DNA of 54,734 nucleotides from Legionellaceae bacterium (lineage in GTDB: Bacteria; Pseudomonadota; Gammaproteobacteria; Legionellales; Legionellaceae). The position numbers were made by a program, and so were the translations under genes. How positions within the stretch are numbered: position 1 is the stretch's first letter; the number at the start of each line of letters is the position of its first letter. The notes beneath the pieces were generated by a model. The model ran no database searches, was not told the DNA's origin, and saw only the letters and a list, made by a program, of their open reading frames with translations. This document shows positions 26,456 to 35,946 of the stretch, piece by piece. The stretch covers positions 1 through 54,734 of the forward strand of contig JAGOTG010000017.1 in NCBI GenBank assembly GCA_018061965.1, given 5' to 3'.

Positions 26456-28105
26456 ATGGATAAAATTTGGTTGAAGAGTTATCAAAAAAATATTGCCACA
26501 GAAATTGACCCGGCAACTTATCCTTCTTTGAACGAATTATTTCATGAAGCCTGCAAAAAAAATGGTGCCAACACTGCTTATATCAGTATGGGGACTCAGT
26601 TATCTTTTCAAGCATTAGAACAACAATCTCGGCACCTCGCAGCTTATCTTCAACAGCTAAATTTGGCCAAAGGAACGCGCGTAGCCATCATCCTTCCTAA
26701 TGTTTTACAGTATCCCATTAGTTTATTAGCCATTCTGCGCGCTGGTTTGGTAGTGGTCAACACGAATCCCATGTATACCACTAGCGAATTAACGCACCAA
26801 TTACACAATGCTCAGGCAGAAGTCGCCATTGTTTTTGTACAGTGTATTCCAACCCTGCAGCAAGCATTACCCCATCTGCCCTATTTGAAACATGTTCTTG
26901 TTGCAGAAATTGGCGATCTGTTTCCCTGGCCAAAACGAATTCTATACAACCTATTATTCCGTCTCAAACAGTCAAAATACGCTCATACCTTGCCGGAATC
27001 TGTTCCGTTTCGCCAAGCGCTGCAGGAAGGCCGTCGCAGCCAATTACAATCAGTCATTTGTCAACCAGAGGACCCCGCATTTTTACAGTACACTGGTGGC
27101 ACAACCGGCATTTCCAAAGGCGCAGTACTTAGTCACCGCAATATGGTGGCCAATGTATTGCAAACTTCTGCATGGATTGCGTCTGTTCCCATGAGTAACG
27201 ATGATCTGATTATTACGGCCCTGCCGCTCTATCATATCTTCTCTTTGACCGCGAACTGTTTGTTGTTTTTACATTTGGGAGTCCAAAATTTATTAATTCC
27301 CGATCCACGGCGTACGAAAGCATTCCTCAAACAAATTCATCGCAACCCTCCAACTGCCATCACTGGAGTCAATACCCTCTACTCTTCTATATTAAATCAT
27401 CCCAATTTCAATCCAGCAGATTTTGCACAATTAAAAATCGCTTTATCCGGGGGCATGGCTTTAAATCAGAATATTGCAGAACGGTGGAAAGCCATAGCCC
27501 CCCGCCCTATCATTGAAGCATATGGTCTCACCGAAGCTAGCCCAGCCGTGTGCATCAATCCCTTGGATCACGCTCGACAAGGCAGTATCGGTCTCCCTCT
27601 TCCTGCAACAGAAATATCTATCCGCGATGAACATGGTCAGGAGTGCCCATTAGGAGAGATAGGGGAATTGTGCGTCCGTGGTCCGCAAGTTATGCAAGCT
27701 TATTGGCAAAACCCACAAGAAACTGCCATTACTTTTCATCCAGATGGCTTTTTGCGCACTGGTGATTCGGTTCGTATGGATCATCAAGGATTTATTTATC
27801 TCACCGATCGCATCAAAGATTTAATCATTATTTCTGGTTTCAATGTCTATCCACATGAGATTGAAGAAGTGATTGCCCAAATGGAAAAAGTGTTAGAAGT
27901 AGCCGTAATTGGGGTTGCTTCTAAAGCGGGCAATGAACGCGTTAAGGCTTGTGTCGTTGCACGTGATCCCAGCCTCACAAGCGAGGAAGTCCTCGCGCAT
28001 TGTCGCGAACAGTTAACTTCTTACAAAATTCCAAAAATTGTTGAATTTTATTCGGAATTACCTAAAACAAACGTAGGAAAAATATTAAAACGCATGTTAA
28101 GATAA
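26456..28105 (+). CDS. fadD: long-chain fatty-acid-CoA ligase FadD
   Basis: A 549-residue adenylate-forming enzyme that activates fatty acids to acyl-CoA with ATP. The AMP-binding signature YTGGTTGISKG lies at 212-222, GYGLTEASP-type and RTGD motifs follow, and DLIIISGFNVYPHEIE is the FACS signature. The start MDKIWLKSYQ aligns with E. coli FadD (MKKVWLNRYP), so ATG 26456 is chosen over 26384; AGGCCAGGA lies upstream. The C-terminus KTNVGKILKRMLR is shorter than the E. coli tail. It is followed after 31 nt by the E1alpha gene, probably in one operon. Confidence 0.93.
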   Translation: MDKIWLKSYQKNIATEIDPATYPSLNELFHEACKKNGANTAYISMGTQLSFQALEQQSRHLAAYLQQLNLAKGTRVAIILPNVLQYPISLLAILRAGLVVVNTNPMYTTSELTHQLHNAQAEVAIVFVQCIPTLQQALPHLPYLKHVLVAEIGDLFPWPKRILYNLLFRLKQSKYAHTLPESVPFRQALQEGRRSQLQSVICQPEDPAFLQYTGGTTGISKGAVLSHRNMVANVLQTSAWIASVPMSNDDLIITALPLYHIFSLTANCLLFLHLGVQNLLIPDPRRTKAFLKQIHRNPPTAITGVNTLYSSILNHPNFNPADFAQLKIALSGGMALNQNIAERWKAIAPRPIIEAYGLTEASPAVCINPLDHARQGSIGLPLPATEISIRDEHGQECPLGEIGELCVRGPQVMQAYWQNPQETAITFHPDGFLRTGDSVRMDHQGFIYLTDRIKDLIIISGFNVYPHEIEEVIAQMEKVLEVAVIGVASKAGNERVKACVVARDPSLTSEEVLAHCREQLTSYKIPKIVEFYSELPKTNVGKILKRMLR

Positions 28106-28136
28106 AACCTGATTTACTCAAGCGATGGCAATCTGA

Positions 28137-29219
28137 ATGACTCAAACCCTTGCTGAATTTTCTATTCCCTATGTGCAAATTCTTAATGAGAAAGCTGAGC
28201 TCTCTGGGCAGCTTCCTGACTTTGCGAAAGATGTCGCCAGTTTACAACAGCTATACCGCATCATGGTGTTGACTCGGTTGTTCGATAAAAAAGCGATCGC
28301 ACTACAACGAACAGGTAAAATGGGGACCTATGCCCCCGTGCATGGTCAGGAAGCCATTTCTGCCGTGATCGGCCATACCATGCAGCCTACAGATATCTTA
28401 ATTCCGTATTACCGAGATTATGCCGCTCAATTCCAACGCGGTGTTACGCCTTCTGATATCTTGTCTTATTGGGGTGGTGATGAGCGAGGCAATGCCTATC
28501 CGAAAAATCCTCATTCCAAAGACCTGCCGATATGTGTACCCATTGCGTCGCAATGCCTACACGCGGCCGGCGTGGCTTTTAGCATTCAATATCGTAATGA
28601 AAACCATGTGGCAGTTGTATCTATTGGAGACGGCGGCACATCAGAAGGCGATTTTTATGAAGCCTTGAATGTAGCCGGTGTTTGGAAATTACCGGTGGTA
28701 TTTGTCATCAACAATAATCAATGGGCCATTTCTGTCCCGTTAAGCCAGCAAACAGCCACCCAAACTCTGGCCCAAAAAGCCATCTCAGCAGGATTTCAGG
28801 GCGTTGTAGTAGATGGCAATGATGTGCTGGCTTTGCATCAAGAAATCTCTGCTGCTATAGAGAAAGCACGTAGACAAGAAGGCCCTACTTTGATTGAAGC
28901 ACGTTCGTATCGACTATCCGATCACACGACAGCTGATGATGCGACACGGTATCAGCCACAGGCTGAGGTCGATGCAAGCAAACCCAAAGAACCCCTTGCT
29001 AGATTCAAATATTTTCTGGAACAGCATCATGCTTGGACCGCTGCTCAGGAAGAGGCTTTATTAACTGAATGCAATACACTAATCCAAACGGAAGTCGATG
29101 CCTATTTGGATCGGTCTGCTCAACCTATCACTGCCATGTTTGATTATCATTATGCTACGCTGCCAGATTATTTGATTGAACAACGCGCAATTGCTATGGA
29201 GAATGCTGACCATGCCTGA
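28137..29219 (+). CDS. pdhA: pyruvate (or branched-chain 2-oxoacid) dehydrogenase E1 alpha subunit
   Basis: A 360-residue ThDP-dependent decarboxylase subunit. The ThDP/Mg motif IGDGGTSEGDFYEALN (163-178) through NNNQWAIS (192-199) is intact, and GTYAPVHGQEA (63-73) matches the family N-terminal region. It pairs with the E1beta subunit encoded next, whose start overlaps by 8 nt. The heterotetrameric E1 differs from the single-chain AceE of E. coli. Pyruvate versus branched-chain substrate cannot be settled by eye. Confidence 0.9.
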   Translation: MTQTLAEFSIPYVQILNEKAELSGQLPDFAKDVASLQQLYRIMVLTRLFDKKAIALQRTGKMGTYAPVHGQEAISAVIGHTMQPTDILIPYYRDYAAQFQRGVTPSDILSYWGGDERGNAYPKNPHSKDLPICVPIASQCLHAAGVAFSIQYRNENHVAVVSIGDGGTSEGDFYEALNVAGVWKLPVVFVINNNQWAISVPLSQQTATQTLAQKAISAGFQGVVVDGNDVLALHQEISAAIEKARRQEGPTLIEARSYRLSDHTTADDATRYQPQAEVDASKPKEPLARFKYFLEQHHAWTAAQEEALLTECNTLIQTEVDAYLDRSAQPITAMFDYHYATLPDYLIEQRAIAMENADHA

Positions 29220-30186
29220 TATTACGTTAGCAGAAGCTGTCACCCAAGCCTTGGCTTATGAATTAGCTCAAGATGAATCCGTCGTCATTTTTGGCGAAGA
29301 TGTGGGCAAAAACGGAGGCGTTTTCCGTGCCACTGCGGGGTTACAAGAACGATTTGGGGCTAAGCGAGTTTTTGATTCTCCTTTGGCTGAGTCGATGATC
29401 GCAGGTTTGGCGGTAGGTATGGCGACTCAAGGGTTAAAACCCGTCGCTGAATTTCAATTCATGGGTTTCATATATCCTGCCATGAACCAAATTGTGACTC
29501 ATGCGGCACGTATGCGCAATCGTACGCGCGGTCGCTTGCATTGTCCTTTGGTTTTTCGTGCACCGTTTGGCGGTGGCATTCGAGCCCCAGAGCATCACTC
29601 AGAGAGTACGGAAGCCTTGTTTGCCCATATTCCAGGGCTACAAGTGGTTATTCCATCTTCTCCCAAACGGGCTTATGGCTTACTTTTGGCTGCTATACGC
29701 AATCCGGATCCTGTCATTTTTTTAGAACCCAAACGGATTTACCGACTTGTAAAACAACCGGTTGAAGATGATGGGCAGGCTTTGCCAATTGGATCCTGCT
29801 TTACTTTACGCGAGGGAGAGGATGTCACATTAATCTCTTGGGGAGCCAGCATACATGAAACAATGCAAACTGCCAGCGCGTTGGCTGAAGAAGGCGTTTC
29901 TTGTGAAGTCATTGATGTGGCCACAATCAAACCCTTAGACAGCCAAACCATCATCAATTCTGTACAAAAAACTGGCCGTTGTGTGATTGTCCATGAAGGA
30001 GCCAAAACCTGCGGAGTCGGAGCGGAAATTACAGCTTTGTTAATGGAACATTGTTTTAGTGATTTGCTGGCGCCAGTACAACGTGTTACAGGATATGACA
30101 CTATCATGCCTTATTTTCAATTAGAAAAAGAATATATACCGACAGTGAAGCGCATCAAAACCTCTGTTTTGCAAAGTTTGGAGTAG
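29212..30186 (+). CDS. pdhB: pyruvate (or branched-chain 2-oxoacid) dehydrogenase E1 beta subunit
   Basis: A 324-residue partner of E1alpha. The hallmarks are VVIFGEDVGKNGGVFRAT at the N-terminus, a typical GVG/EH region with PFGGGIRAPEHHSES, and the C-terminal domain with VIDVATIKPLD and VHEGAKTCGVGAEI. ATG 29212 overlaps the E1alpha stop by 8 nt, with GGAG about 10 nt upstream; an earlier ATG at 29176 lies within pdhA and is less likely. E2 begins 5 nt after its stop. Confidence 0.92.
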   Translation: MPDITLAEAVTQALAYELAQDESVVIFGEDVGKNGGVFRATAGLQERFGAKRVFDSPLAESMIAGLAVGMATQGLKPVAEFQFMGFIYPAMNQIVTHAARMRNRTRGRLHCPLVFRAPFGGGIRAPEHHSESTEALFAHIPGLQVVIPSSPKRAYGLLLAAIRNPDPVIFLEPKRIYRLVKQPVEDDGQALPIGSCFTLREGEDVTLISWGASIHETMQTASALAEEGVSCEVIDVATIKPLDSQTIINSVQKTGRCVIVHEGAKTCGVGAEITALLMEHCFSDLLAPVQRVTGYDTIMPYFQLEKEYIPTVKRIKTSVLQSLE

Positions 30187-30191
30187 AACTT

Positions 30192-31298
30192 ATGACAATT
30201 TTCAAATTACCAGATTTGGGAGAAGGATTACCTGACGCGGAAATCCATGAGTGGTTTGTCAAAATCGGGGATCACGTCAATGTAGACGATCCGCTGGTTT
30301 CCATGGAAACTGCCAAAGCGGTGGTGGAAGTTCCTAGCCCACAAGCTGGCAAAATAGCTGTACTGCATGGCAACGCTGGTGATGTGATCAAAACTGGGGA
30401 TGCCTTAGTGACTTTTGAAACGGATGCACCTCGCGCTGACCAAGGCACCGTGGTAGGTAATTTAGAAGTCAGTACGATCGTATCCGAAGATATATTTACG
30501 ATTGGTTCTAGCCAGGCCCAATCTTCAGGCATTAAAACCACCCCCACTATTCGCCATTTGGCTAGAAAGCTGGGCGTCAATTTAAGCAAGGTCATTGGTA
30601 GTGGGGAACACGGAGTCATTACCCAGAAAGACGTTGAACAAACTGCTCACGCATTGGCCCAACCTCCAGAGGGATTTGAGCCGTTACACGGTGTGCGACG
30701 TGCTATGCAACAGAGTATGTTGAAATCACATCAAGAAATCGTTCCCGTCAGTATATTTGATGAAGTTGACATTCACCATTGGCCTCATGATACCGATATC
30801 ACCGTGCGTTTGATTCGAGCCATCATCGCCGGCATTCAGGCGGAGCCAGCTTTGAATGCCTGGTTTGACACCCAGCATTGCGCTCGAAAATGTTTTTCCG
30901 AGCTGAGTTTGGGTCTTGCAATGGATACTCCTGAAGGACTATTTGTACCCGTCATCCATCAAGCAGAGAAAATGACCGAACATCAGTTGCGCGAACAAAT
31001 TGATGCTTTCAAACGTTCAGTAGTCGATAGAAGTATTCCCAAAGAACAATTACAGGGCACCACTCTGACACTCTCCAATTTTGGAAAATTTGCCGGGAAA
31101 TTTGCCAGCCCAATTATCGTACCGCCTACGGTTGCTATTTTAGCAGTCGGACGTCTTTATGAAGGCGTAGTCAGTCACCATGGCGAGATAGCAGCCCATC
31201 GATTACTACCATTATCTTTGAGCTTTGACCATCGTGCTGTCACAGGAGGCGAAGCCACTCGCTTCTTGGGCGCTGTAATGACGGCATTGCAAAAATAA
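30192..31298 (+). CDS. pdhC: dihydrolipoamide acyltransferase E2
   Basis: A 368-residue core enzyme of the 2-oxoacid dehydrogenase complex. A single lipoyl domain (1-75) carries the lipoylated Lys42 in METAKAVVEV. The E3/E1-binding domain spans about 115-150 (TPTIRHLARKLGVNLSKV), and the catalytic domain ends with SFDHRAVTGGEA, whose His347 is the catalytic residue. One lipoyl domain instead of three makes it short. No E3 (lpd) gene follows; a strong hairpin does, ending the fadD-pdhABC unit. Confidence 0.92.
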   Translation: MTIFKLPDLGEGLPDAEIHEWFVKIGDHVNVDDPLVSMETAKAVVEVPSPQAGKIAVLHGNAGDVIKTGDALVTFETDAPRADQGTVVGNLEVSTIVSEDIFTIGSSQAQSSGIKTTPTIRHLARKLGVNLSKVIGSGEHGVITQKDVEQTAHALAQPPEGFEPLHGVRRAMQQSMLKSHQEIVPVSIFDEVDIHHWPHDTDITVRLIRAIIAGIQAEPALNAWFDTQHCARKCFSELSLGLAMDTPEGLFVPVIHQAEKMTEHQLREQIDAFKRSVVDRSIPKEQLQGTTLTLSNFGKFAGKFASPIIVPPTVAILAVGRLYEGVVSHHGEIAAHRLLPLSLSFDHRAVTGGEATRFLGAVMTALQK

Positions 31299-31322
31299 AC
31301 GGCAAGAAACTATATTTGATAT

Positions 31323-31357
31323 TAGGTGAGTGCATCCGACGAGGATCTACTCACCTA
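31323..31357. terminator. bidirectional terminator between pdhC and the convergent gene
   Basis: A 9-bp stem (31323-31331 with 31349-31357) continues inward through a second 4-bp stem to a 5-nt loop. It stands in the short gap between convergent stops at 31298 and 31374. T-runs are weak on both sides. Confidence 0.6.
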
Positions 31358-31373
31358 GCTTTATCAACAGGAC

Positions 31374-31802
31374 CTACAAGGTAACCTCAATTTGATTAGG
31401 GATAATGCCTGTAATATCAGATTCATTCACATCTAAATTCAAATACTCTTGTTTAACAACCGAGCACTCAGTGAAGCTTTTTGTTGAACAAGATTGCACA
31501 ATTAGTTTCGCTTCCGATCTTATAATTTTGCCAATCGGAGTAGAAGTTGGTTGATTTACAATATAACGCTTATCCAAAAAGGGATGATATGCGCCTTGTG
31601 TTTCGATATGCGATTCAAACTCATTAGATTCATCTGCGACCATAAAATACAAATCAATCTTATAAAAAGCATTGGTACCCTTTATAATTTTAATAGTACC
31701 CAAACTATTATTTTGATTAAATGGCTTTAACACCAGGTTTGGTGCAGCGAAAGCAGTTGACACACTAAACAAAGCCAAAAATAGAGTGGATATTTTTTTC
31801 AT
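31374..31802 (-). CDS. hypothetical periplasmic protein
   Basis: A 142-residue protein with a textbook signal peptide (residues 1-19, MKKISTLFLALFSVSTAFA). The mature part of about 122 residues is beta-rich, with two cysteines (in VQSCS and TECSV) close enough to form a disulfide. No family is recognised. It is divergent from hemH with about 170 bp between starts. Confidence 0.65.
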   Translation of the reverse strand: MKKISTLFLALFSVSTAFAAPNLVLKPFNQNNSLGTIKIIKGTNAFYKIDLYFMVADESNEFESHIETQGAYHPFLDKRYIVNQPTSTPIGKIIRSEAKLIVQSCSTKSFTECSVVKQEYLNLDVNESDITGIIPNQIEVTL

Positions 31803-31973
31803 AGAAATCGCCTTAGATTCAGATAATTGGCGAAATTATACATCAAAATGAAACAAACAAAAACAATTAACTTGGTTTAGGACATATCGAGAATTACTTC
31901 TTTAGAATATAAAAAAAGTATTTTATACTCATCACCGACGTATGCGTAATACTAAGATAAAGCAGGAGTTTCA

Positions 31974-32996
31974 ATGAATAGGTCTAAAATAGGTGTGCTT
32001 TTAATCAATCTAGGCACCCCTGACAACTGTGATTCAAAATCCGTCTTTGCCTATTTGAAGCAGTTTTTAAATGATCCTCGAGTCATTGACTTACCAACAA
32101 TCGTTCGTTACGTTTTGGTTAATTGGATCATTATACCGTTTCGATATAAGCAATCTGCTCATGCTTATCAGCAAATATGGAGTGATAAAGGCTCCCCATT
32201 ATTAACTAATAGCCAAGATTTGGTGAATGCTGTAAGACAAGCATTCGATCCATCGATCCAGATTGAGTTGGGCATGCGATATGGAAATCCTAGTATTGAA
32301 TCTTCTTTTAACAGGCTTAAAGACTGTCAAAAAATAATTGCCATTCCTTTATTTCCACAATATTCATCAGCAGCAACAGGATCTGCAACAGAAGAGTTAT
32401 TGAGGGTGCTGGGTGAACAATGGAATATTCCGGAAATTAGCGTAAAAAGAGATTTTTTCAACAACCCCAATTTTATTGCCGCTTATGCGAGCGTTATTAA
32501 AGAACATTTGAGCGCTAAAAAAATCGATGCCCTTATTTTTAGCTTTCATGGATTACCAGAACGACATATTGATAAAAGTGCATGTCGTTCTGTATGTTCT
32601 AGGTCAGAACCTTGCCCTAAGCCCGATCAATTCAACACCTATTGTTATCGGGCGCAATGCTATGAAACCGCACGTCTTATTGCAAAGAAGTTACATTTAA
32701 GCTCCTCAGACTATGTGGTTTCTTTTCAATCACGTCTTGGTAAAACACCTTGGATAAAACCCTACACTGATTTGGTTTTAGAGGACCTTAGACAAAAAAA
32801 GGTGGAAAATATCGCTATAGCTTGCCCATCATTTGTTTCTGATTGTTTGGAAACGCTCGAAGAAATTAACATTCGCGCTAGATCCCAATGGTTAACGCTT
32901 GGCGGACGTGATTTTGTTTTTATTCCCTGCCTTAATACTCATGTCACTTGGGTCGAAGGGCTTGTGAAAATGATCAAAAGCCAAATGATTGAGTAA
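31974..32996 (+). CDS. hemH: ferrochelatase HemH
   Basis: A 340-residue enzyme that inserts ferrous iron into protoporphyrin IX, the last step of protoheme synthesis. GVLLINLGTPD (7-17) opens the protein, PLFPQYSSAATGSA (125-138) and the catalytic SFHGLPERH (190-198) are intact, and FQSRLGKTPWIKPYT follows. Five cysteines (204, 208, 214, 224, 229) form a cluster after the active site, recalling Cys-rich ferrochelatases that bind an Fe-S cluster, although this is inference. AGGAG stands before the ATG. The 3' end overlaps the nuclease gene on the other strand. Confidence 0.95.
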   Translation: MNRSKIGVLLINLGTPDNCDSKSVFAYLKQFLNDPRVIDLPTIVRYVLVNWIIIPFRYKQSAHAYQQIWSDKGSPLLTNSQDLVNAVRQAFDPSIQIELGMRYGNPSIESSFNRLKDCQKIIAIPLFPQYSSAATGSATEELLRVLGEQWNIPEISVKRDFFNNPNFIAAYASVIKEHLSAKKIDALIFSFHGLPERHIDKSACRSVCSRSEPCPKPDQFNTYCYRAQCYETARLIAKKLHLSSSDYVVSFQSRLGKTPWIKPYTDLVLEDLRQKKVENIAIACPSFVSDCLETLEEINIRARSQWLTLGGRDFVFIPCLNTHVTWVEGLVKMIKSQMIE

Positions 32997-33791
32997 CAAA
33001 CTTAAACGACACCCAGCGTACACCAATTGTTGCTGGGTCAGTCGTTGAGTGGTTTGTTCGTAGGCAAATGAAGGCACAGAATTTTCCTCAATCGCATACG
33101 CATATTGCCGTGCAAGAGCATGCGAATCTTGCACCCAGTGCATGATTTCTAAATCAGGCGTTGGGCACGACCATTCGGCTTCCAGCTTTTTGGCTAATTG
33201 CCTGACTAGCGAAGGAGATATTTTGGGCACCAAAAACCCACCCCCTTTGTCCCAATAACGATGCAAATTATTCCCAACTTTATTTTTTCCCAAATGAAAA
33301 TCATTGCCCCCGCGATCGCCTTTCGGATGAGCATGACTAACTTGAGTGATCGTATGTAATGGCTGATGAATATCCCCGACTACGTGTAAAATAATGCGTA
33401 ATGCAATGGCCTTCTCATCTAAAGTCGCATCAGGATCCCGCAAAGTTTCTTTGGCCTGTTGCACTGCCACCACTGCATTCATCGCTGCAGGTTTCGGCAC
33501 AGGCGTACCGTCTACGCTTTCAGGGATATCAATATAATGCATTGGCTTGAAAGCCAAATAGCGTGGATCAAATAGCGTATCCATCCAAACCGATGCGGCA
33601 ACTAAAGTATAACGCCGTTGTTCTTGATTCAAACTTTGATTCAAATGGGCGTAATGGCGTTTCGCACGGGGGTTTAAATGATCATAAGCAATTTGCGCAA
33701 TGATTCTATGTCCCGTCGCAGACCAAGAAAACCCAGGCGTAGCCTGAAACAAAGCAATAAATAAGACAAAAAATTTTAGAGTACGTTGCAC
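32892..33791 (-). CDS. S1/P1-type nuclease, secreted
   Basis: A 299-residue zinc-dependent nuclease of the S1/P1 family, which cuts single-stranded nucleic acid. The signal peptide ends at about residue 22, leaving Trp23 as the mature N-terminus, the usual first zinc ligand (W-S-A-T-G-H). Further ligands sit in MHYID (84-88), LHVVGDIHQPLHT (135-147) and NLHRYWD (175-181). The start is GTG 33791 with AGGAG 8 nt upstream. The last 34 residues extend beyond the normal family end and lie antisense to the hemH 3' end. Confidence 0.9.
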   Translation of the reverse strand: MQRTLKFFVLFIALFQATPGFSWSATGHRIIAQIAYDHLNPRAKRHYAHLNQSLNQEQRRYTLVAASVWMDTLFDPRYLAFKPMHYIDIPESVDGTPVPKPAAMNAVVAVQQAKETLRDPDATLDEKAIALRIILHVVGDIHQPLHTITQVSHAHPKGDRGGNDFHLGKNKVGNNLHRYWDKGGGFLVPKISPSLVRQLAKKLEAEWSCPTPDLEIMHWVQDSHALARQYAYAIEENSVPSFAYEQTTQRLTQQQLVYAGCRLSLLLNHLAFDHFHKPFDPSDMSIKAGNKNKITSAKR

Positions 33792-33854
33792 GTAACTTGT
33801 CTCCTAATGTCGAATATGCGATAATTTGTGCTCAATTTTTTGATTGATGGTACC

Positions 33855-34814
33855 ATGGCAAAACTCAAATGTGCCGTGATTGGTGTCGGTTATCTTGGAC
33901 GCTTTCATGCACAAAAATATCAATTACTCGAAGACACTGATTTAATCGCTGTTTGCGATAGCCACTTAGATACAGTGACGCGCGTTGCTCAGGAACTCAA
34001 TGTCCAGCCAATCTTAAATTATCAAGATTTGTTTGGTCTGGTTGATGCAGTGAGTATTGCAGTGTCTACACAAGCGCATTATGCAATTGCCAAAGACTGT
34101 TTGCAACATGGCATCCATGTATTAATTGAAAAACCCATCACCGAAACAGTAGAGCAAGCCGATGAGCTCATCACCATTGCTACCGCTAAACAGCTAAAAC
34201 TCCAAGTCGGACATATGGAACGCTTTAATGCCGCACGCGTGGCCTTAACAGACTATTTGGATTGCCCGTTATTTATTGACTCGCAGCGTTTGGCACCTTT
34301 TACACCCCGTGGCGCAGATGTGAACGTGGTTTTAGATTTGATGATTCATGACATTGATTTAATTCAAACCATGGTTGATAGCCCTATCGCAAGCATTGAT
34401 GCGCATGGATCTCCTGTGCTCACTTCCAACATCGATATCGCAAATGCCCGTATCACCTTTGAAAATCGCTGTGTAGCCAATGTGGTGGCTAGTCGGATTA
34501 GCTTCAAAACCGAACGTAAAACTCGTATTTTTCAGAAAAAATCTTATATTTCAATTGACTATCATCACAAGAAAATTTCGGTATTTCAGCAAGGCCAAGG
34601 TGAATTATTCCCTGGCGTTGCCTCGATTGATCAACAGGAAATTACGATTGAAAAAAACGATGCGCTGCTCGATGAAATTAAATCTTTTGTTACATGTATC
34701 CTGCAAGATACGACACCTGCTGTCACTGGCATACACGGCCGTGATGCTTTAGCGACTGCTATCCAAATTTCTGAATTAATCGAAAAAAATATCGCCTACC
34801 ATGTCTCAAACTAA
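33855..34814 (+). CDS. Gfo/Idh/MocA family oxidoreductase
   Basis: A 319-residue NAD(P)-dependent oxidoreductase. The Rossmann motif VIGVGYLGRFHA is at 8-19, the conserved EKPI tripeptide region (LIEKPITE) near 95, and MIHDIDL, the family H-D active-site region, further on. ATG 33855 is preferred to a GTG at 33828. The gene overlaps lpxB by 14 nt. In several proteobacteria a Gfo/Idh enzyme (GnnA) beside lpx genes oxidises UDP-GlcNAc for 3-amino lipid A; that role is only an inference here, since no GnnB aminotransferase is seen. Confidence 0.85.
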   Translation: MAKLKCAVIGVGYLGRFHAQKYQLLEDTDLIAVCDSHLDTVTRVAQELNVQPILNYQDLFGLVDAVSIAVSTQAHYAIAKDCLQHGIHVLIEKPITETVEQADELITIATAKQLKLQVGHMERFNAARVALTDYLDCPLFIDSQRLAPFTPRGADVNVVLDLMIHDIDLIQTMVDSPIASIDAHGSPVLTSNIDIANARITFENRCVANVVASRISFKTERKTRIFQKKSYISIDYHHKKISVFQQGQGELFPGVASIDQQEITIEKNDALLDEIKSFVTCILQDTTPAVTGIHGRDALATAIQISELIEKNIAYHVSN

Positions 34815-35946
34815 ACACATCGTCGTCGTCGCAGGCGAGGAATCGGGCGATCAACATGCCGCGGCATTTGTCCGACAACTCAAACAATCTCACCCTGAAT
34901 TCCAATTCAGCGGTATTGGCGGCCAACATATGCAAGATGCAGGGGTGCAATTAATTTCAGATTTGGCGCGTTATGGTGTCACTGGCCTTTCAGAAATACT
35001 ACGTCATGCCAGAAAAATTCGTAAAGCATTTGTCCAGATCACTCAGCATTTAGAGCAAACACGACCCCAACTCCTGATTTTGGTCGACTATCCTGGCTTT
35101 AATTTGCGTTTGGCCAAATATGCTAAAAAAGTTTTGAATATCCGTATTCTCTACTATATCAGCCCACAAATTTGGGCTTGGAAAGCTGACCGCATTCACA
35201 GTATCCGGCAATATGTGGACAAAATGGCGGTGATTCTTCCTTTTGAAAAAGCAATTTACCAAAAAGCCGGTGTCCCTGTTGCCTTCGTAGGACATCCCTT
35301 AGTGGAACGTATGACAGTTCCCGAATCCATTGCTGAAACCAAAATCAAATTAGGTATTCCAAGTGATAAGCGTATTTTGGCATTGTTGCCTGGAAGTCGA
35401 CATAACGAAATCAAGCGTTTGCTACCCGTATTAAAAAAAGTTGCGAAAAATGTAGTGCGGGCATATCCTAATCTCCATATTGTAATCCCCGTGGCTCGGA
35501 GTTTGACTCAACGTGACATCACATCCTTGGTCAGCCTAAAAAAGCTGCCTATCACATTGGTAGATCAGCAAGCAGTTCCAACCGTCTATTGTAGTGATTT
35601 TGTGATTGTTGCGTCAGGGACTGCGTCGCTAGAGTGCGCGTTGCTCACCAAGCCCATGTGCATTATATACAAAGCCTCTTTGTTGACCTATATCATTGCT
35701 TTTCGATGCATACGGATCAAATATTTGGGCTTGTGTAATTTATTACAAAATAAAATGATTGTCCCAGAATTGTTACAATATGATTGTTCAGTCAAGGAAT
35801 TAACGAAACTTATGCTAGATTTACTGAATGATCCAGAAAAATCGCACCGAATGGTAAGGCGCTTGCAGACGCTCAAACAAGCACTTTCAGCAGAACAAGC
35901 AGATATATCTATGCCCGATTTAATTCTTCAGGAACTAGAATCATGA
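34801..35946 (+). CDS. lpxB: lipid-A-disaccharide synthase LpxB
   Basis: A 381-residue GT19 glycosyltransferase that joins UDP-2,3-diacylglucosamine and lipid X into the lipid A disaccharide at the inner membrane. AGEESGDQHAA at 11-21 matches the family N-terminal motif (A-G-E-x-S-G-D), with ISPQIWAWKADRI, FVGHPLVERM and LLPGSRHNEI following. Length equals the usual 380. The ybeY start overlaps the stop by 4 nt. Its substrate comes from LpxH, encoded at 24.4 kb. Confidence 0.95.
   Translation: MSQTKHIVVVAGEESGDQHAAAFVRQLKQSHPEFQFSGIGGQHMQDAGVQLISDLARYGVTGLSEILRHARKIRKAFVQITQHLEQTRPQLLILVDYPGFNLRLAKYAKKVLNIRILYYISPQIWAWKADRIHSIRQYVDKMAVILPFEKAIYQKAGVPVAFVGHPLVERMTVPESIAETKIKLGIPSDKRILALLPGSRHNEIKRLLPVLKKVAKNVVRAYPNLHIVIPVARSLTQRDITSLVSLKKLPITLVDQQAVPTVYCSDFVIVASGTASLECALLTKPMCIIYKASLLTYIIAFRCIRIKYLGLCNLLQNKMIVPELLQYDCSVKELTKLMLDLLNDPEKSHRMVRRLQTLKQALSAEQADISMPDLILQELES

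Noticed and set aside
29739..30107. 122-codon frame opposite the E1beta gene
   Set aside because: Antisense shadow of a conserved coding region.
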